Assembly: GCA_017526745.1 (NCBI GenBank)
Contig: JAFXQX010000024.1
Coordinates: forward strand, 1-64,000
Source: Lachnospiraceae bacterium
Lineage (GTDB): Bacteria > Bacillota > Clostridia > Lachnospirales > Lachnospiraceae
DNA length: 64,000 nt
Direction: 5' to 3'
Part shown: positions 34,381-44,175 of the stretch, piece after piece
Numbering within the stretch: position 1 is the first letter of the stretch
Layout of the letters: every line of letters begins with the position of its first letter
Made by a program: the position numbers and the translations under genes
The notes under the pieces: generated by a model
Databases searched by the model: none
Seen by the model: only the letters and a program-made list of their open reading frames with translations
What the model was told of the DNA's origin: nothing

Positions 34381-35166
34381 ATGCCGACGATAGTTGATAC
34401 AATAGCAGATCATGCAAGAGGGCGTGTTGCAAAGGCAAAAGAGAGCATATCCGCCGATGAGATGAAACGCAGAGCATATGATTTACCAAAGGGCTCCTTT
34501 GAATTTGAAAAGGCTCTTAAAGATCCCGGGATCTCATTTATATGCGAGTGCAAGAAGGCATCACCGTCAAAGGGGATCATCGCAGATGAGTATCCTTACC
34601 TGCAGATAGCAAAGGAATATGAAGCGGCCGGTGCTGATGCGATATCGGTCCTTACAGAGCCGAAGTGGTTTCTCGGAAGTAACGATCATTTGAAAGATAT
34701 CACCGGCGAGGTGAAGATCCCTGTTATCCGTAAGGATTTTACGGTGGATGAATATATGATCCATGAGGCGAAAGTACTTGGAGCATCAGCGGTGCTTCTC
34801 ATAGTATCCATCCTGCCGCCGGAGGATATCAGGCATTACATCGCCATTTGCGACGATCTGGGACTGTCGGCTCTGGTTGAGACTCATGACGCAGACGAGA
34901 TAAGTACTGCGGTCTCTTCGGGAGCACGCATCATAGGCGTTAACAACAGAAATCTCAAAGATTTTTCGGTAGATACCGCCTTATCTGCAAGCCTTAGAAA
35001 TCTGATACCTGATGATGTAATATTTGTTTCGGAAAGCGGAGTAAGATCACCGGAGGATATCAGAAACATCAGCAGGATCGGTGCGGATGCGGTCCTTGTG
35101 GGAGAGACTCTGATGAGAGCAGGCAATAAGGCGGAAAAGCTTTGGGAACTTAGGAAAGAGGCATGA
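34381..35166 (+). CDS. trpC: Indole-3-glycerol phosphate synthase
   Basis: A 261-aa TIM barrel. ECKKASPSKGII, VLTEPKWFLGSNDHL, PVIRKDF and FVSESGVRSPEDI are the usual substrate-binding and catalytic segments. ATG 34381 has AGGTG at good spacing; a GTG at 34372 overlapping the trpD stop is the alternative. It closes the indole ring from carboxyphenylaminodeoxyribulose phosphate. Confidence 0.95.
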   Translation: MPTIVDTIADHARGRVAKAKESISADEMKRRAYDLPKGSFEFEKALKDPGISFICECKKASPSKGIIADEYPYLQIAKEYEAAGADAISVLTEPKWFLGSNDHLKDITGEVKIPVIRKDFTVDEYMIHEAKVLGASAVLLIVSILPPEDIRHYIAICDDLGLSALVETHDADEISTAVSSGARIIGVNNRNLKDFSVDTALSASLRNLIPDDVIFVSESGVRSPEDIRNISRIGADAVLVGETLMRAGNKAEKLWELRKEA

Positions 35167-35167
35167 A

Positions 35168-35794
35168 TTGACACGTATCAAGATCTGCGGGCTGACAAGA
35201 GAAGAAGATATTGCGGCGGTAAACAGGCTGGCACCGGAATACATCGGATTCGTGTTCTGGCCGTACAGCAAAAGAGCGCTTTCGGATGAGCAGGCAAGAT
35301 CACTGAAACAAAAACTCGATCCCGCGATAACGGCTGTCGGGGTTTTTGTGGATGATGATATCAGCCACATCAGGAAACTGGTCGATGACAGAACGATCGA
35401 TGCGGTACAGCTTCACGGGAGCGAAGATGAAGAATACATCAGGGCTCTTAAAAAGGAGATTCCCTGTCCGGTCATAAAGGCCGTTCGGATAAAAGACGGC
35501 AATATCCCTGCGGGTGCGATGATGCAGGATATCGATCACATCCTTTTTGATGCCGGAATGGGAGACGGAAGATCATTTGACTGGAATATCATCTTAAGAT
35601 CCGAACTTGACCTTGCATCCGTTTTCCTTGCAGGGGGTCTTGATCCCGAAAACGTCAGGGAAGCCGTAATGAGAATACATCCTTTTGCGGTGGATGTAAG
35701 CTCCGGTGTTGAAACAGGCCGCTTTAAGGATGCAGATAAGATGGAAGCATTTGTCCGTGCGGTAAGAAGTGCGGATACAGGAGGAGGACAATGA
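35168..35794 (+). CDS. trpF: Phosphoribosylanthranilate isomerase
   Basis: A 208-aa TIM barrel starting [11 protein letters not shown], with [20 protein letters not shown] and [11 protein letters not shown] near the phosphate site. It converts phosphoribosylanthranilate to the TrpC substrate. The start is TTG 35168, one base after the trpC stop region, with AAAGAGG at proper spacing. It overlaps trpB by four bases. Confidence 0.93.
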   Translation: MTRIKICGLTREEDIAAVNRLAPEYIGFVFWPYSKRALSDEQARSLKQKLDPAITAVGVFVDDDISHIRKLVDDRTIDAVQLHGSEDEEYIRALKKEIPCPVIKAVRIKDGNIPAGAMMQDIDHILFDAGMGDGRSFDWNIILRSELDLASVFLAGGLDPENVREAVMRIHPFAVDVSSGVETGRFKDADKMEAFVRAVRSADTGGGQ

Positions 35795-36981
35795 GCGCAT
35801 CAAAAGGAAGGTTTGGCGATCACGGCGGACAGTATATTCCCGAAACGCTGATGAATGCCGTGATAGAACTTGAGGAAGCATACGAAAAGTATAAAAAGGA
35901 TCCTGAATTTAATGAAGAACTGTCAAAGCTGTTCAATGATTATGCAGGAAGGCCTTCGAGGCTGTACTATGCTTCTAAGATGACAAAGGACCTTGGCGGT
36001 GCAAAGATCTATCTGAAGAGGGAGGATCTTAATCACACGGGATCCCACAAGATAAACAATGTGCTAGGCCAGGCGCTTCTGGCCAAAAAGATGGGTAAGA
36101 CGAGGCTGATCGCCGAGACAGGGGCCGGCCAGCACGGAGTGGCAACGGCAACAGCGGCGGCTCTTATGGGAATGGAGTGCCTTGTGTTCATGGGAGAGGA
36201 GGATACGGTAAGGCAGGCTCTTAACGTATACAGGATGAGACTTCTCGGGGCCGAGGTCATACCGGTCAGGACAGGGACCGCCACGCTTAAGGATGCGGTA
36301 TCGGAAGCCATGAGAGAATGGACGAGAAGGATAAATGACACTCATTACTGTCTCGGATCCGTAATGGGTCCCCATCCGTTCCCTACCATAGTAAGGGATT
36401 TCCAGTCCGTCATTTCAAAAGAGATAAAAGAACAGATGATGGAGACGGAAGGCCGCCTTCCGGATGCCGTTATCGCATGTGTCGGCGGAGGCAGCAATGC
36501 CATGGGAAGTTTTTATCATTTTATTGATGACGGTAATGTCCGTCTCATAGGATGCGAAGCTGCCGGAAAAGGAGTTGACACGTTTGAGACGGCCGCAACG
36601 ATATCAACCGGGAGGAGCGGGATCTTCCACGGCATGAAATCGTATTTCTGCCAGGACAGGTTCGGACAGATAGCTCCTGTTTATTCGATCTCCGCAGGGC
36701 TTGATTATCCGGGGATCGGGCCCGAGCACGCATACCTTCATGATATAGGAAGAGCTGAATATGTCCCGGTCACGGACGAGGAGGCTGTATGCGCATTTGA
36801 ATACCTGTCCAAAACCGAAGGGATCATTCCGGCCATCGAGTCGGCACATGCCGTGGCATATGCGATGAAGATCGCAAAGGATTTTACGCCGGATCAGAAC
36901 ATAGTGATCACAATATCCGGACGGGGGGACAAAGACTGTGCAGCCATAGCAAGGTACAGAGGGGAGGACATCCATGAGTGA
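35791..36981 (+). CDS. trpB: Tryptophan synthase beta chain
   Basis: A 396-aa PLP enzyme. Lys87 in [11 protein letters not shown] carries [22 protein letters not shown] and the phosphate-binding [10 protein letters not shown] are intact. It joins indole and serine to make tryptophan in complex with TrpA. It overlaps trpF by 4 bases and trpA by 8, which gives tight coupling. Confidence 0.96.
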   Translation: MSASKGRFGDHGGQYIPETLMNAVIELEEAYEKYKKDPEFNEELSKLFNDYAGRPSRLYYASKMTKDLGGAKIYLKREDLNHTGSHKINNVLGQALLAKKMGKTRLIAETGAGQHGVATATAAALMGMECLVFMGEEDTVRQALNVYRMRLLGAEVIPVRTGTATLKDAVSEAMREWTRRINDTHYCLGSVMGPHPFPTIVRDFQSVISKEIKEQMMETEGRLPDAVIACVGGGSNAMGSFYHFIDDGNVRLIGCEAAGKGVDTFETAATISTGRSGIFHGMKSYFCQDRFGQIAPVYSISAGLDYPGIGPEHAYLHDIGRAEYVPVTDEEAVCAFEYLSKTEGIIPAIESAHAVAYAMKIAKDFTPDQNIVITISGRGDKDCAAIARYRGEDIHE

Positions 36982-37744
36982 CATAGGTAAGGCATTTGAA
37001 AACGGTAAGGCGTTTATACCGTTTATAACTTGCGGTGATCCCGATCTTGATACAACTTGCAGGATCATTAAGAGCATGGCGGAAAACGGAGCGGATATCA
37101 TAGAACTGGGGATCCCGTTTTCCGATCCGACTGCGGAAGGCCCGGTCATACAGGCGGCAAACGAGAGGGCGCTTTCGGGCGGAGTAACAACGGATGATAT
37201 ATTTGATATGGTTCGCCGGATACGGGGCGAAGTTGATGTTCCGTTCGCTTTCATGACCTATGCAAACGTTGTATATTCATACGGGTCTGAAAAGTTTATT
37301 AGTACCTGCCGCGAAACAGGGGTGGACGCTTTAATACTTCCCGATCTTCCCTTTGAGGAAAAGGGTGAATTTGCTCCCGTATGCCGTAAATTCGGAGTCG
37401 ACCTGATATCACTGATTGCACCTACCTCGAGTAACCGGGTAGCCATGATCGCAAAAGAGGCAGAAGGCTTTGTCTATATCGTCTCAAGTCTTGGCGTTAC
37501 GGGAACACGGAGCGTGATCGATTCGGATCTCGGACCGATAATCAAAACGGTAAGGGAGAACACATCCGTTCCATGCGCCATCGGTTTCGGGATATCAACT
37601 CCCGGGCAGGCGGCCGAAATGGCTTCCATATCCGACGGAGCCATTGTCGGAAGCGCGATCGTAAAGATGATCGCACAGTACGGAAAAGATGCTCCCAGGT
37701 ATGTGGGAGAATACATAAAAAAAATGAAAGATGCTGTTAGATGA
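36974..37744 (+). CDS. trpA: Tryptophan synthase alpha chain
   Basis: A 256-aa TIM barrel that cleaves indole-3-glycerol phosphate and channels indole to Trp[18 protein letters not shown] includes the catalytic Glu44. The position of the second acid (Asp60 in Salmonella) is Glu55 here, a conservative change. [10 protein letters not shown] forms the phosphate loop. It is the last gene of trpDCFBA. Confidence 0.93.
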   Translation: MSDIGKAFENGKAFIPFITCGDPDLDTTCRIIKSMAENGADIIELGIPFSDPTAEGPVIQAANERALSGGVTTDDIFDMVRRIRGEVDVPFAFMTYANVVYSYGSEKFISTCRETGVDALILPDLPFEEKGEFAPVCRKFGVDLISLIAPTSSNRVAMIAKEAEGFVYIVSSLGVTGTRSVIDSDLGPIIKTVRENTSVPCAIGFGISTPGQAAEMASISDGAIVGSAIVKMIAQYGKDAPRYVGEYIKKMKDAVR

Positions 37745-37766
37745 TGCTAATATGATGTGATATAAT
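37737..37766 (+). promoter_or_regulatory. Promoter abutting copA
   Basis: TTAGAT (37737-37742), an 18-bp spacer and a perfect TATAAT (37761-37766) with an extended TGa. Only 7 bases separate the -10 from the ATG at 37774, so the transcript may begin at or next to the start codon. Confidence 0.5.
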
Positions 37767-37773
37767 ATCTGAC

Positions 37774-40314
37774 ATGAAGAAAGAAACGATGCAGAAATAC
37801 CGGATCACGGGAATGAGCTGTGCGGCATGCCAGGCAAGGGTTGAAAAGGCCGTATCAGCAGTGGAAGGCGTCACATCATGCTCTGTAAGCCTTCTGACAA
37901 ACTCCATGGGAGTCGAAGGCGACGTACCGCCGCTTAAGGTGATACGTGCCGTCGAGGATGCAGGCTATGGAGCTTCCGTATCTGACACGTCACAGGGGAT
38001 GGAAGATATCCTGACTGACCGCGAGACTCCGATACTTAAAAAGCGGCTTATCCTGTCCGTACCAATCCTTCTGGTCCTTATGTATTTTTCCATGGGCCAT
38101 ATGATGTGGGACTTTCCCGCACCGGCGGTCTTTGATGATATGATCTTTCTCGGATCGTTCGAGCTGGTACTTGCCGCCGCCGTCATGATCATAAACGGCA
38201 AGTTTTTCACATCGGGTCTGTCATCCCTGATACATCGTGCCCCCAATATGGACACGCTGGTAGCTTTGGGCTCCGGTGCGTCCTTTTTGTATTCCCTGGC
38301 CCAGCTTATCCTTATGATCGCGGCACATTCCGCAGGGGATCATCATACGGTGATGAAATACGGGATGAACCTTTATTTCGAATCGGCGGCCATGATACCG
38401 ACGCTCATCACAGTCGGGAAAATGCTCGAGGCAATGTCGAAAGGACATACGACGGATGCGCTTAAAGGTCTTATCAGACTGGCTCCGCAGACAGCTGTCG
38501 TAAAAAGGGGCCAAAAAGAGGAAACTGTTGCGATAGAAGAAGTTCAGGCCGGAGATATCTTTACGGTCCGTCCCGGAGAACAGATACCGGTGGACGGAGT
38601 GATCATAAAGGGAAGAACGAGCATAAACGAGTCGGCACTTACCGGAGAGAGCATACCGGCGGATAAGGAAGTAAACGATCAGGTTTACTGTGCGACCATG
38701 AACCTTACGGGATATATCGAGTGCCGTGCGACCAAGGTCGGAGAAGACACAACCCTTTCACAGATAATCAGGACGGTTTCCGATGCCGCAGCGACCAAGG
38801 CCCCGCTTGCCCGTATAGCAGACAGGGTATCGGCAGTATTTGTTCCTGCAGTGATAGCACTTTGTGCCCTGACTTTCATCGGCTGGCAGATCGCAGGGCA
38901 GACCATACCTTTTTCATTTGCCCGTGCGATATGTGTGCTGGTGATCAGCTGCCCGTGCGCACTCGGACTTGCAACACCTGTTGCGATCATGGTGGGAAGC
39001 GGTGTCGGGGCAAAACGGGGGATATTGTATAAAACCGCACAGGCTCTGGAGGAGTGTGGCAGAACACAGATAGTCGCGCTTGACAAGACCGGGACCGTGA
39101 CGGAAGGTGAGCCTGCGGTTACCGATATCATCCCGCTCGGAAGGAGTAAGGAGGAACTCCTTATCCTTGCGGCGTCTCTTGAAAAAAACAGCGAACATCC
39201 TCTTGCAAAAGCGGTGATGGCATCGGCAGAAGATATCTGGATCCCGGAGGTTACGGATTTTGAAGCACTTCCCGGACACGGGGTCAGGGCAGAACTTGAC
39301 GGCAGAAAACTACTCGGAGGAAGCCTTGCACTGTTTGAGGAGAATGATCTGGCGGATGCCGATCTGATACGCACGGCAGACTCGCTGTCCGAAGAAGGAA
39401 AGACGCCTCTTTTGTTCGCCGAAGATGGCAAAGCAGCCGGACTGATAGCAGTTGCCGATCCGGTCAAGACCGACAGTAAGGAGGCGATCCGGCAGCTGCA
39501 CGATATGGGGATAAGCACGGTTATGCTGACCGGCGATAACATAAAGTGTGCGAATGCGATCAGCCGGACGGTCGGCATATCTGCTGTTGCAGCGGGCGTT
39601 CTTCCCGATGACAAGGCAAATGTCGTAAGATCTCTCGGCCTTCTGGGAAGGGTTGCCATGGTCGGGGACGGGATTAATGATGCGCCGGCACTTACCGTGG
39701 CGGATAACGGGATCGCGATCGGTGCGGGAACCGATATAGCTGTTGATGCGGCAGATATAGTCGTGATGAAAAGCTCGCTTAAGGATGTGGCTGCAGCAGT
39801 CAGGATCAGCCGGGCAACGATAAGGAACATACATCAGAATCTCTTCTGGGCATTTTTCTACAATGCCATATGCATACCGCTCGCCATGGGACTGTACGGC
39901 ATACAGATGAAGCCGGTCTACGGGGCGGCAGCCATGGCGCTTTCAAGCTTTTTTGTATGCATGAACGCATTGAGACTGAATCTGGTAAGACCGGATGATG
40001 CCCAAAACGATAAGCGTATCGGCATTATATCCGAAAGAGCGCTTAACGAGGCGGTTGATCTGGCCATTAAAACGTCCGATAAAAAAACGGAGGAAGGAAG
40101 AATTATGACTAAGACACTACAAGTTGAAGGAATGATGTGCGAACATTGTGAAGCAAGGGTTAAGAAGGCACTTGAGGCACTTGAGGGCGTGACGGAAGCG
40201 GTGGCGGACCATACTGCGGGAACGGCTGTGGTAACTCTTTCCGGCGAAGTATCCGACGAAGCTCTTAAGAGCGCGGTTGAGGCGCAGGATTACAAAGTGC
40301 TCGGGATAGAATAA
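37774..40314 (+). CDS. copA: Copper-exporting P1B-type ATPase with N- and C-terminal HMA domains
   Basis: 846 aa. The N-terminal metal-binding domain contains GMSCAAC (Cys16/Cys19). The membrane CPC motif (Cys393/Cys395) is in SCPCALGLATP. The phosphorylation site is DKTGTVTEG (Asp437), with the HP pair in NSEHPLAKA and MVGDGINDAPAL near the hinge. A second HMA domain (GMMCEHCEARVKKAL) forms the last ~70 residues after a short charged linker. It pumps Cu(I) out of the cell. ATG 37774 is nearly leaderless; ATG 37789 is an alternative. No CsoR or CopY regulator is adjacent. Confidence 0.93.
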   Translation: MKKETMQKYRITGMSCAACQARVEKAVSAVEGVTSCSVSLLTNSMGVEGDVPPLKVIRAVEDAGYGASVSDTSQGMEDILTDRETPILKKRLILSVPILLVLMYFSMGHMMWDFPAPAVFDDMIFLGSFELVLAAAVMIINGKFFTSGLSSLIHRAPNMDTLVALGSGASFLYSLAQLILMIAAHSAGDHHTVMKYGMNLYFESAAMIPTLITVGKMLEAMSKGHTTDALKGLIRLAPQTAVVKRGQKEETVAIEEVQAGDIFTVRPGEQIPVDGVIIKGRTSINESALTGESIPADKEVNDQVYCATMNLTGYIECRATKVGEDTTLSQIIRTVSDAAATKAPLARIADRVSAVFVPAVIALCALTFIGWQIAGQTIPFSFARAICVLVISCPCALGLATPVAIMVGSGVGAKRGILYKTAQALEECGRTQIVALDKTGTVTEGEPAVTDIIPLGRSKEELLILAASLEKNSEHPLAKAVMASAEDIWIPEVTDFEALPGHGVRAELDGRKLLGGSLALFEENDLADADLIRTADSLSEEGKTPLLFAEDGKAAGLIAVADPVKTDSKEAIRQLHDMGISTVMLTGDNIKCANAISRTVGISAVAAGVLPDDKANVVRSLGLLGRVAMVGDGINDAPALTVADNGIAIGAGTDIAVDAADIVVMKSSLKDVAAAVRISRATIRNIHQNLFWAFFYNAICIPLAMGLYGIQMKPVYGAAAMALSSFFVCMNALRLNLVRPDDAQNDKRIGIISERALNEAVDLAIKTSDKKTEEGRIMTKTLQVEGMMCEHCEARVKKALEALEGVTEAVADHTAGTAVVTLSGEVSDEALKSAVEAQDYKVLGIE
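40105..40314 (+). CDS. Putative internally initiated CopZ-like copper chaperone (in frame inside copA)
   Basis: Within copA, GGAGGAAGGAAG at 40089-40100 precedes an in-frame ATG at 40105. Translation from there gives a 69-aa HMA protein with GMMCEHC, the usual length of free CopZ. The purine-rich stretch encodes only a nondescript linker (KKTEEGRI), so its resemblance to a strong Shine-Dalgarno looks like function or a relic of a once separate copZ. Whether it is used is inference. Confidence 0.45.
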   Translation: MTKTLQVEGMMCEHCEARVKKALEALEGVTEAVADHTAGTAVVTLSGEVSDEALKSAVEAQDYKVLGIE

Positions 40315-40333
40315 TACGCAGAGCTGATAAACA

Positions 40334-41443
40334 TTGCAGGGCGATTTTCATTATTATGCAACATACTGTGCAGCATATCTTGCGGGATATACGCATAAGG
40401 AGAGCCTGGACATCTGCTACGGAGCCCAGTTTGTCGATCTGTGCTCAAAAACGCTTCTGTCCACACTGAATGCGCCGCAGCAGGCAGCAACAACGATGCT
40501 CCAGCTGGAGATGATGGATGCCAGGATAGATATAGTCGGGCTTCAGGATATCACGAGGATCTGGTCGTCGTTTCATTTTCTGCCCAAAGATCTGTATGCT
40601 CCCTCACCGGGGAAAAAGCGTTATACGAAAAGATATATGAACAAGTACAGGCTCATATGCGGACCGGACGGAGATCTTGTAAAAAAGACGGTTGAGCTTG
40701 CAAAAGGAAAAAGCCTTCCGGGCATCGGTATCGCGATGCATGTTGTTGCAGACACATGGGCACATGCGAACTTTGCCGGAACGCCCTCGCTTGTTATAAA
40801 CAATACGACGGATGATTTTTACGAACTGGCAGAGGATAACGGGAATGAGATACAAAGAAAGATCACATTCAGGCACAACCCTTCGGCTTCGGACGACCTT
40901 GAAAAAAACATCTACACGAACAGCCTGTTCCAGAGGAACGAGAACTCTGTCATGAACCTGGGCCATGGCCGTGCCGGACATCTGCCGGACTACTCGTTCA
41001 TGAGATACATGTATCTTCCCGCATGGTATGACTACAAAGTGCTCGTCAAGGACAATCCTTCAGACTATATGAAAGCGTTCCGGCAGCTTGTATATGCCAT
41101 GAGATATATAAGAGGAGATATCGGGGACTTTGAGACGAAGATCTATGACACCGAAATGACGGATCCCTACATTGACAGGATCGACGGGATCATCAGAAAG
41201 CGTCAGACGATCGCATCCGATGACTGGAAAGCGTTCGGCGAGGACCTGTCACGGGAAGAGATTCCTGCGTTTGATATTGAAAGGTACCGGGATGAATACA
41301 TTCAGGCTTCTTACGATGAAAAGGACGATACATACATAGGGAAGTTCATTAAAGGTGCCATCGCCCATAAAGGAATGGTCAGCCATGAGATATTCAAATC
41401 CAAAAACATGCTGGCCGGATTTGTGGAGGCATCGCGCTCATGA
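40334..41443 (+). CDS. DUF6765-like protein
   Basis: 369 aa from a TTG start (40334). Homologues as I recall them begin with the same M-Q-x-DFHYYATY pattern, which supports the start despite a weak binding site. There is no signal peptide and no membrane span. Conserved His-rich patches DFHYYATY, HVVADTWAHANFAG and LGHGRAGHLPDY recall the metal-binding His/Asp pattern of zinc-dependent phospholipase C folds; function is unproven. The gene follows copA by 19 bases and overlaps the next gene by four, so it may be co-transcribed with the copper pump. Confidence 0.6.
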   Translation: MQGDFHYYATYCAAYLAGYTHKESLDICYGAQFVDLCSKTLLSTLNAPQQAATTMLQLEMMDARIDIVGLQDITRIWSSFHFLPKDLYAPSPGKKRYTKRYMNKYRLICGPDGDLVKKTVELAKGKSLPGIGIAMHVVADTWAHANFAGTPSLVINNTTDDFYELAEDNGNEIQRKITFRHNPSASDDLEKNIYTNSLFQRNENSVMNLGHGRAGHLPDYSFMRYMYLPAWYDYKVLVKDNPSDYMKAFRQLVYAMRYIRGDIGDFETKIYDTEMTDPYIDRIDGIIRKRQTIASDDWKAFGEDLSREEIPAFDIERYRDEYIQASYDEKDDTYIGKFIKGAIAHKGMVSHEIFKSKNMLAGFVEASRS

Positions 41444-41973
41444 CAAGATTCCAGCGGATAAAACAGATAATCTCGGCAGCCTTTTCCATAATGATGGCAC
41501 TTATCATCATGGCTGCTCCCACTGAAGGATATGATGCTGTCATTTTCATCCTTGCATGTGTATTTATACTAAGGGGATTAACAAATGTGGCATACTATTT
41601 TTCCATGTCCCGTTTTATGGTCGGAGGAAGAACATCCCTGTACATTGGAGTGATACTGCTCAATCTGGGTATTCTTACCACAACGCTGAGCGATGTTCCG
41701 CATTACATTATCCTGGCATACCTTATTGCTATCCATGCATTCTCCGGGGCTGTCGAAGTGCTGCGCGCATTTGAGGCAAGACGCCTTAACGCCGGTTCAT
41801 GGAAACTGAAGATGGGCCACGGACTGTTCGATATGCTCCTTGCAGGCGTCTGCATCATCTTCCTGAAAAGAATGAATGTAGCGGTTGAGATATACGCATT
41901 TGGGATACTGTACTCATCTGTTGTAAAGATCATAACCTCATTCCGGAAAACAAAGTTTGTGTATATCCAGTGA
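41440..41973 (+). CDS. DUF308/HdeD-like membrane protein
   Basis: 177 aa with six hydrophobic segments in three hairpins, as in the DUF308/HdeD family (AGVCIIFLKRMNVAVEIYAFGILYSSVVKI in parts). The molecular role in Firmicutes is unknown. It overlaps the stop of the DUF6765-like gene by four bases and shows no binding site of its own, so it is probably coupled. Confidence 0.65.
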   Translation: MTRFQRIKQIISAAFSIMMALIIMAAPTEGYDAVIFILACVFILRGLTNVAYYFSMSRFMVGGRTSLYIGVILLNLGILTTTLSDVPHYIILAYLIAIHAFSGAVEVLRAFEARRLNAGSWKLKMGHGLFDMLLAGVCIIFLKRMNVAVEIYAFGILYSSVVKIITSFRKTKFVYIQ

Positions 41974-41990
41974 ACCGGTCACGGTTTTTG
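41973..41990 (+). terminator. Weak possible terminator
   Basis: A 5-bp stem AACCG/CGGTT with loop GTCA, then TTTT, begins at the stop codon of the DUF308 gene. It is short, so low confidence. Confidence 0.3.
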
Positions 41991-42018
41991 GCATATCGCA
42001 CCCAGATTGTGATATACT
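41988..42018 (+). promoter_or_regulatory. Promoter of the HD-GYP gene
   Basis: An extended -10, TGaTATACT (42010-42018), with a possible TTGGCA (41988-41993) at a long 19-bp spacing. The -10 is the stronger part. Confidence 0.45.
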
Positions 42019-42044
42019 GAAAGTTAATCCTGCAAGTATGATAG

Positions 42045-44141
42045 ATGTCACAGACGGCGAAGAATATGAAAACGAACAAGAATTATGACAGAAAATTTTT
42101 CAGCGGATACGTTTCTTTTCTGGTACTGTATCTTCTGAACCTGCTTCTGCTGACACAGGTATCAAGATCAACACTGGTCATCAGCGTATTTGGCGGACAG
42201 GTTCCGGTCGCGTCATTTACGGGAGCCGTATCTTCGCTTGGAAATATTTTCATAATCCTGCTTGTTGTCCTGTTCAGAAAGCCCGGATTTATCACCTCAC
42301 TGATCCTTCAGATCCTCCAGATCCCGCTTCTTGTAAGAGGTCTTGTCGTAAAGGACAACAACAATACGAGCTTTGCGGGGCTGTTCGGCAATCTGCTCAC
42401 GATCATAGCCATCATTATCATATACAGAAGGAACAAGAAGATCGAAGCCCTCAGGTCTCTTGAGGTGCAGTATCTGAAAGACCAGCAGAAGACCTCGAGG
42501 AGGCTGTTCGAGCAGACCGCCACGGCGCTCGTAAATGCAGTCGATGCGAAAGATACGTATTCTCACGGTCATTCGATCAGGGTGGCGGAGTACTCACAGA
42601 GGATCGCAAAGGAGCTGGGCAAGAGCGAAGAAGAATGCCGGAGAATATACTATGCCGCACTTCTTCATGATGTCGGAAAGATCGGTATCCCCAACAGCAT
42701 AATCAATAAAAAGGGAAGACTCACCGACGAGGAATATGAGATCATAAAACAGCATCCCGTAAAGGGAAACATGATACTCTCGAGTATCACGGAATATCCG
42801 TACCTGAGCATAGGAGCTCATTACCATCATGAGCGTTATGACGGTAAGGGCTATCCGGATCACCTTAAGGGAGATGATATCCCGGAGATCGCAAGGATAA
42901 TCTCTGTTGCCGATGCATATGATGCGATGTCTTCAAACCGAAGCTACAGGGATGCCATACCCCAGCAGCTTGTCAGGGAGGAGATCGTTAAGGGAGCAGG
43001 TACCCAGTTCGATCCCAAGATCGCAAAGATAATGCAGCATCTCATCGATCTTGATACGGAATACAGGATGAAGGAAAAGGCAGTCGTAACGGAACTTGCC
43101 GGTAGAGAAGAGCTAAATCTTGAAGGATACAGGAGTGATGTTTCGGACGGTATACTGCTCAATAACTGCATCACGAAGGTATATCTGACTGTGGAGCGTT
43201 CGGAGGAGACAGAAGGCCGCGGAGCCCAGCTTGTCATGTTCGATTCACTTGACGGACGATTCCATGATGAAGAAAACACTGTCCGCGATCTGTGCTATTT
43301 TGAATACTGCAGCATATGGCTTGACGGCGGGATCGAACAGACCGGTGCCAGAAAGATCGAGACAAATGTCACGGAGCATGGAGATGCGCAGACAACCGCA
43401 GCCGAAGAGGAAAAGGCCGTGCTCTATGATATAGAGGCTGTCAAGGTCAGGGATCATGTGCTTATCAGGATCGATGACGGCAGAAAACTTTTTGAAGTGA
43501 CCGTTGCATTGCCTGACAGCTCGAGATTTGCGTATATCAGCCTTACCGGAGAACAGTGCGACATAGGAAACGTCAGGATCGTAAGAGATGATGATCCGGT
43601 TTCCGATGATTACATTGCGAGGATCGCCGAGGAGATCAGTTATATAAACGTTCCCGAAGGAGACATTCCGAATGTCCAGGTAAACGGATACAGGACTGAT
43701 TCGACGGAAGGCATTGAGATAAAAGAGGATCTGAAGATCAGTTTCCATTCCATGAGCCTGCCGACGGCACGCCTTGTCTGGCACGTCCCGTATTTTGTGA
43801 TCTATACATCTAAGGACGGGAAGATCGGATCGGCCGGTTACAAGGAGTATGCACTCGTCCGTCTTGACGGCGAGAACTGGGAATCCGAGACTGATTCGGA
43901 AAACAGGCTGGTCGTTAACAAGCTTAACAGTTTTGATGGATGGGACGTCTGGAAGAAGACCCACAAGGAAGGCCTCGACATCTCGGCGGAATTTGTAAGG
44001 AGCAGATGCGTTATCACGATGCATACCGAAAATCTCGGGATATCCATACGGAACACCACGACCATAGCGGACGGTAACGAAAAAGTATATGTAGCTCTTA
44101 CCGGAGACCAGGTCGCGATAACAAATATAAAAAAATCTTAA
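42045..44141 (+). CDS. Membrane-bound HD-GYP domain protein with duplicated C-terminal module
   Basis: 698 aa. Residues about 20-135 hold four membrane spans. About 165-345 is a complete HD-GYP phosphodiesterase domain (YSHGHSIRVAEYS, ALLHDVGKIGIP, HHERYDGKGYP, ISVADAYDAMSSNRSYR), expected to degrade cyclic di-GMP. The remaining ~345 residues contain two similar halves of about 170 residues. Each starts with a GYRSD/GYRTD..(D/E)GI element and ends with a (S/A)LTGEQ/ALTGDQ..I.N(V/I) element; the fold is unknown. ATG 42045 is used, but ATG 42066 is possible since neither has a strong binding site. Confidence 0.85.
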   Translation: MSQTAKNMKTNKNYDRKFFSGYVSFLVLYLLNLLLLTQVSRSTLVISVFGGQVPVASFTGAVSSLGNIFIILLVVLFRKPGFITSLILQILQIPLLVRGLVVKDNNNTSFAGLFGNLLTIIAIIIIYRRNKKIEALRSLEVQYLKDQQKTSRRLFEQTATALVNAVDAKDTYSHGHSIRVAEYSQRIAKELGKSEEECRRIYYAALLHDVGKIGIPNSIINKKGRLTDEEYEIIKQHPVKGNMILSSITEYPYLSIGAHYHHERYDGKGYPDHLKGDDIPEIARIISVADAYDAMSSNRSYRDAIPQQLVREEIVKGAGTQFDPKIAKIMQHLIDLDTEYRMKEKAVVTELAGREELNLEGYRSDVSDGILLNNCITKVYLTVERSEETEGRGAQLVMFDSLDGRFHDEENTVRDLCYFEYCSIWLDGGIEQTGARKIETNVTEHGDAQTTAAEEEKAVLYDIEAVKVRDHVLIRIDDGRKLFEVTVALPDSSRFAYISLTGEQCDIGNVRIVRDDDPVSDDYIARIAEEISYINVPEGDIPNVQVNGYRTDSTEGIEIKEDLKISFHSMSLPTARLVWHVPYFVIYTSKDGKIGSAGYKEYALVRLDGENWESETDSENRLVVNKLNSFDGWDVWKKTHKEGLDISAEFVRSRCVITMHTENLGISIRNTTTIADGNEKVYVALTGDQVAITNIKKS

Positions 44142-44148
44142 AAAGGTA

Positions 44149-44175
44149 TAAAGTTTTTTCAAGATCATCCGATAT
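44149..44175 (+). promoter_or_regulatory. Sigma-28 (flagellar) type promoter
   Basis: TAAAGTTT (44149-44156), an 11-bp spacer and TCCGATAT (44168-44175). The flagellar/chemotaxis consensus is TAAAGTTT-N11-GCCGATAA, so 14 of 16 positions match. It lies about 205 bases before the next gene. Nothing else is clear in 44176-44340. Confidence 0.6.
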
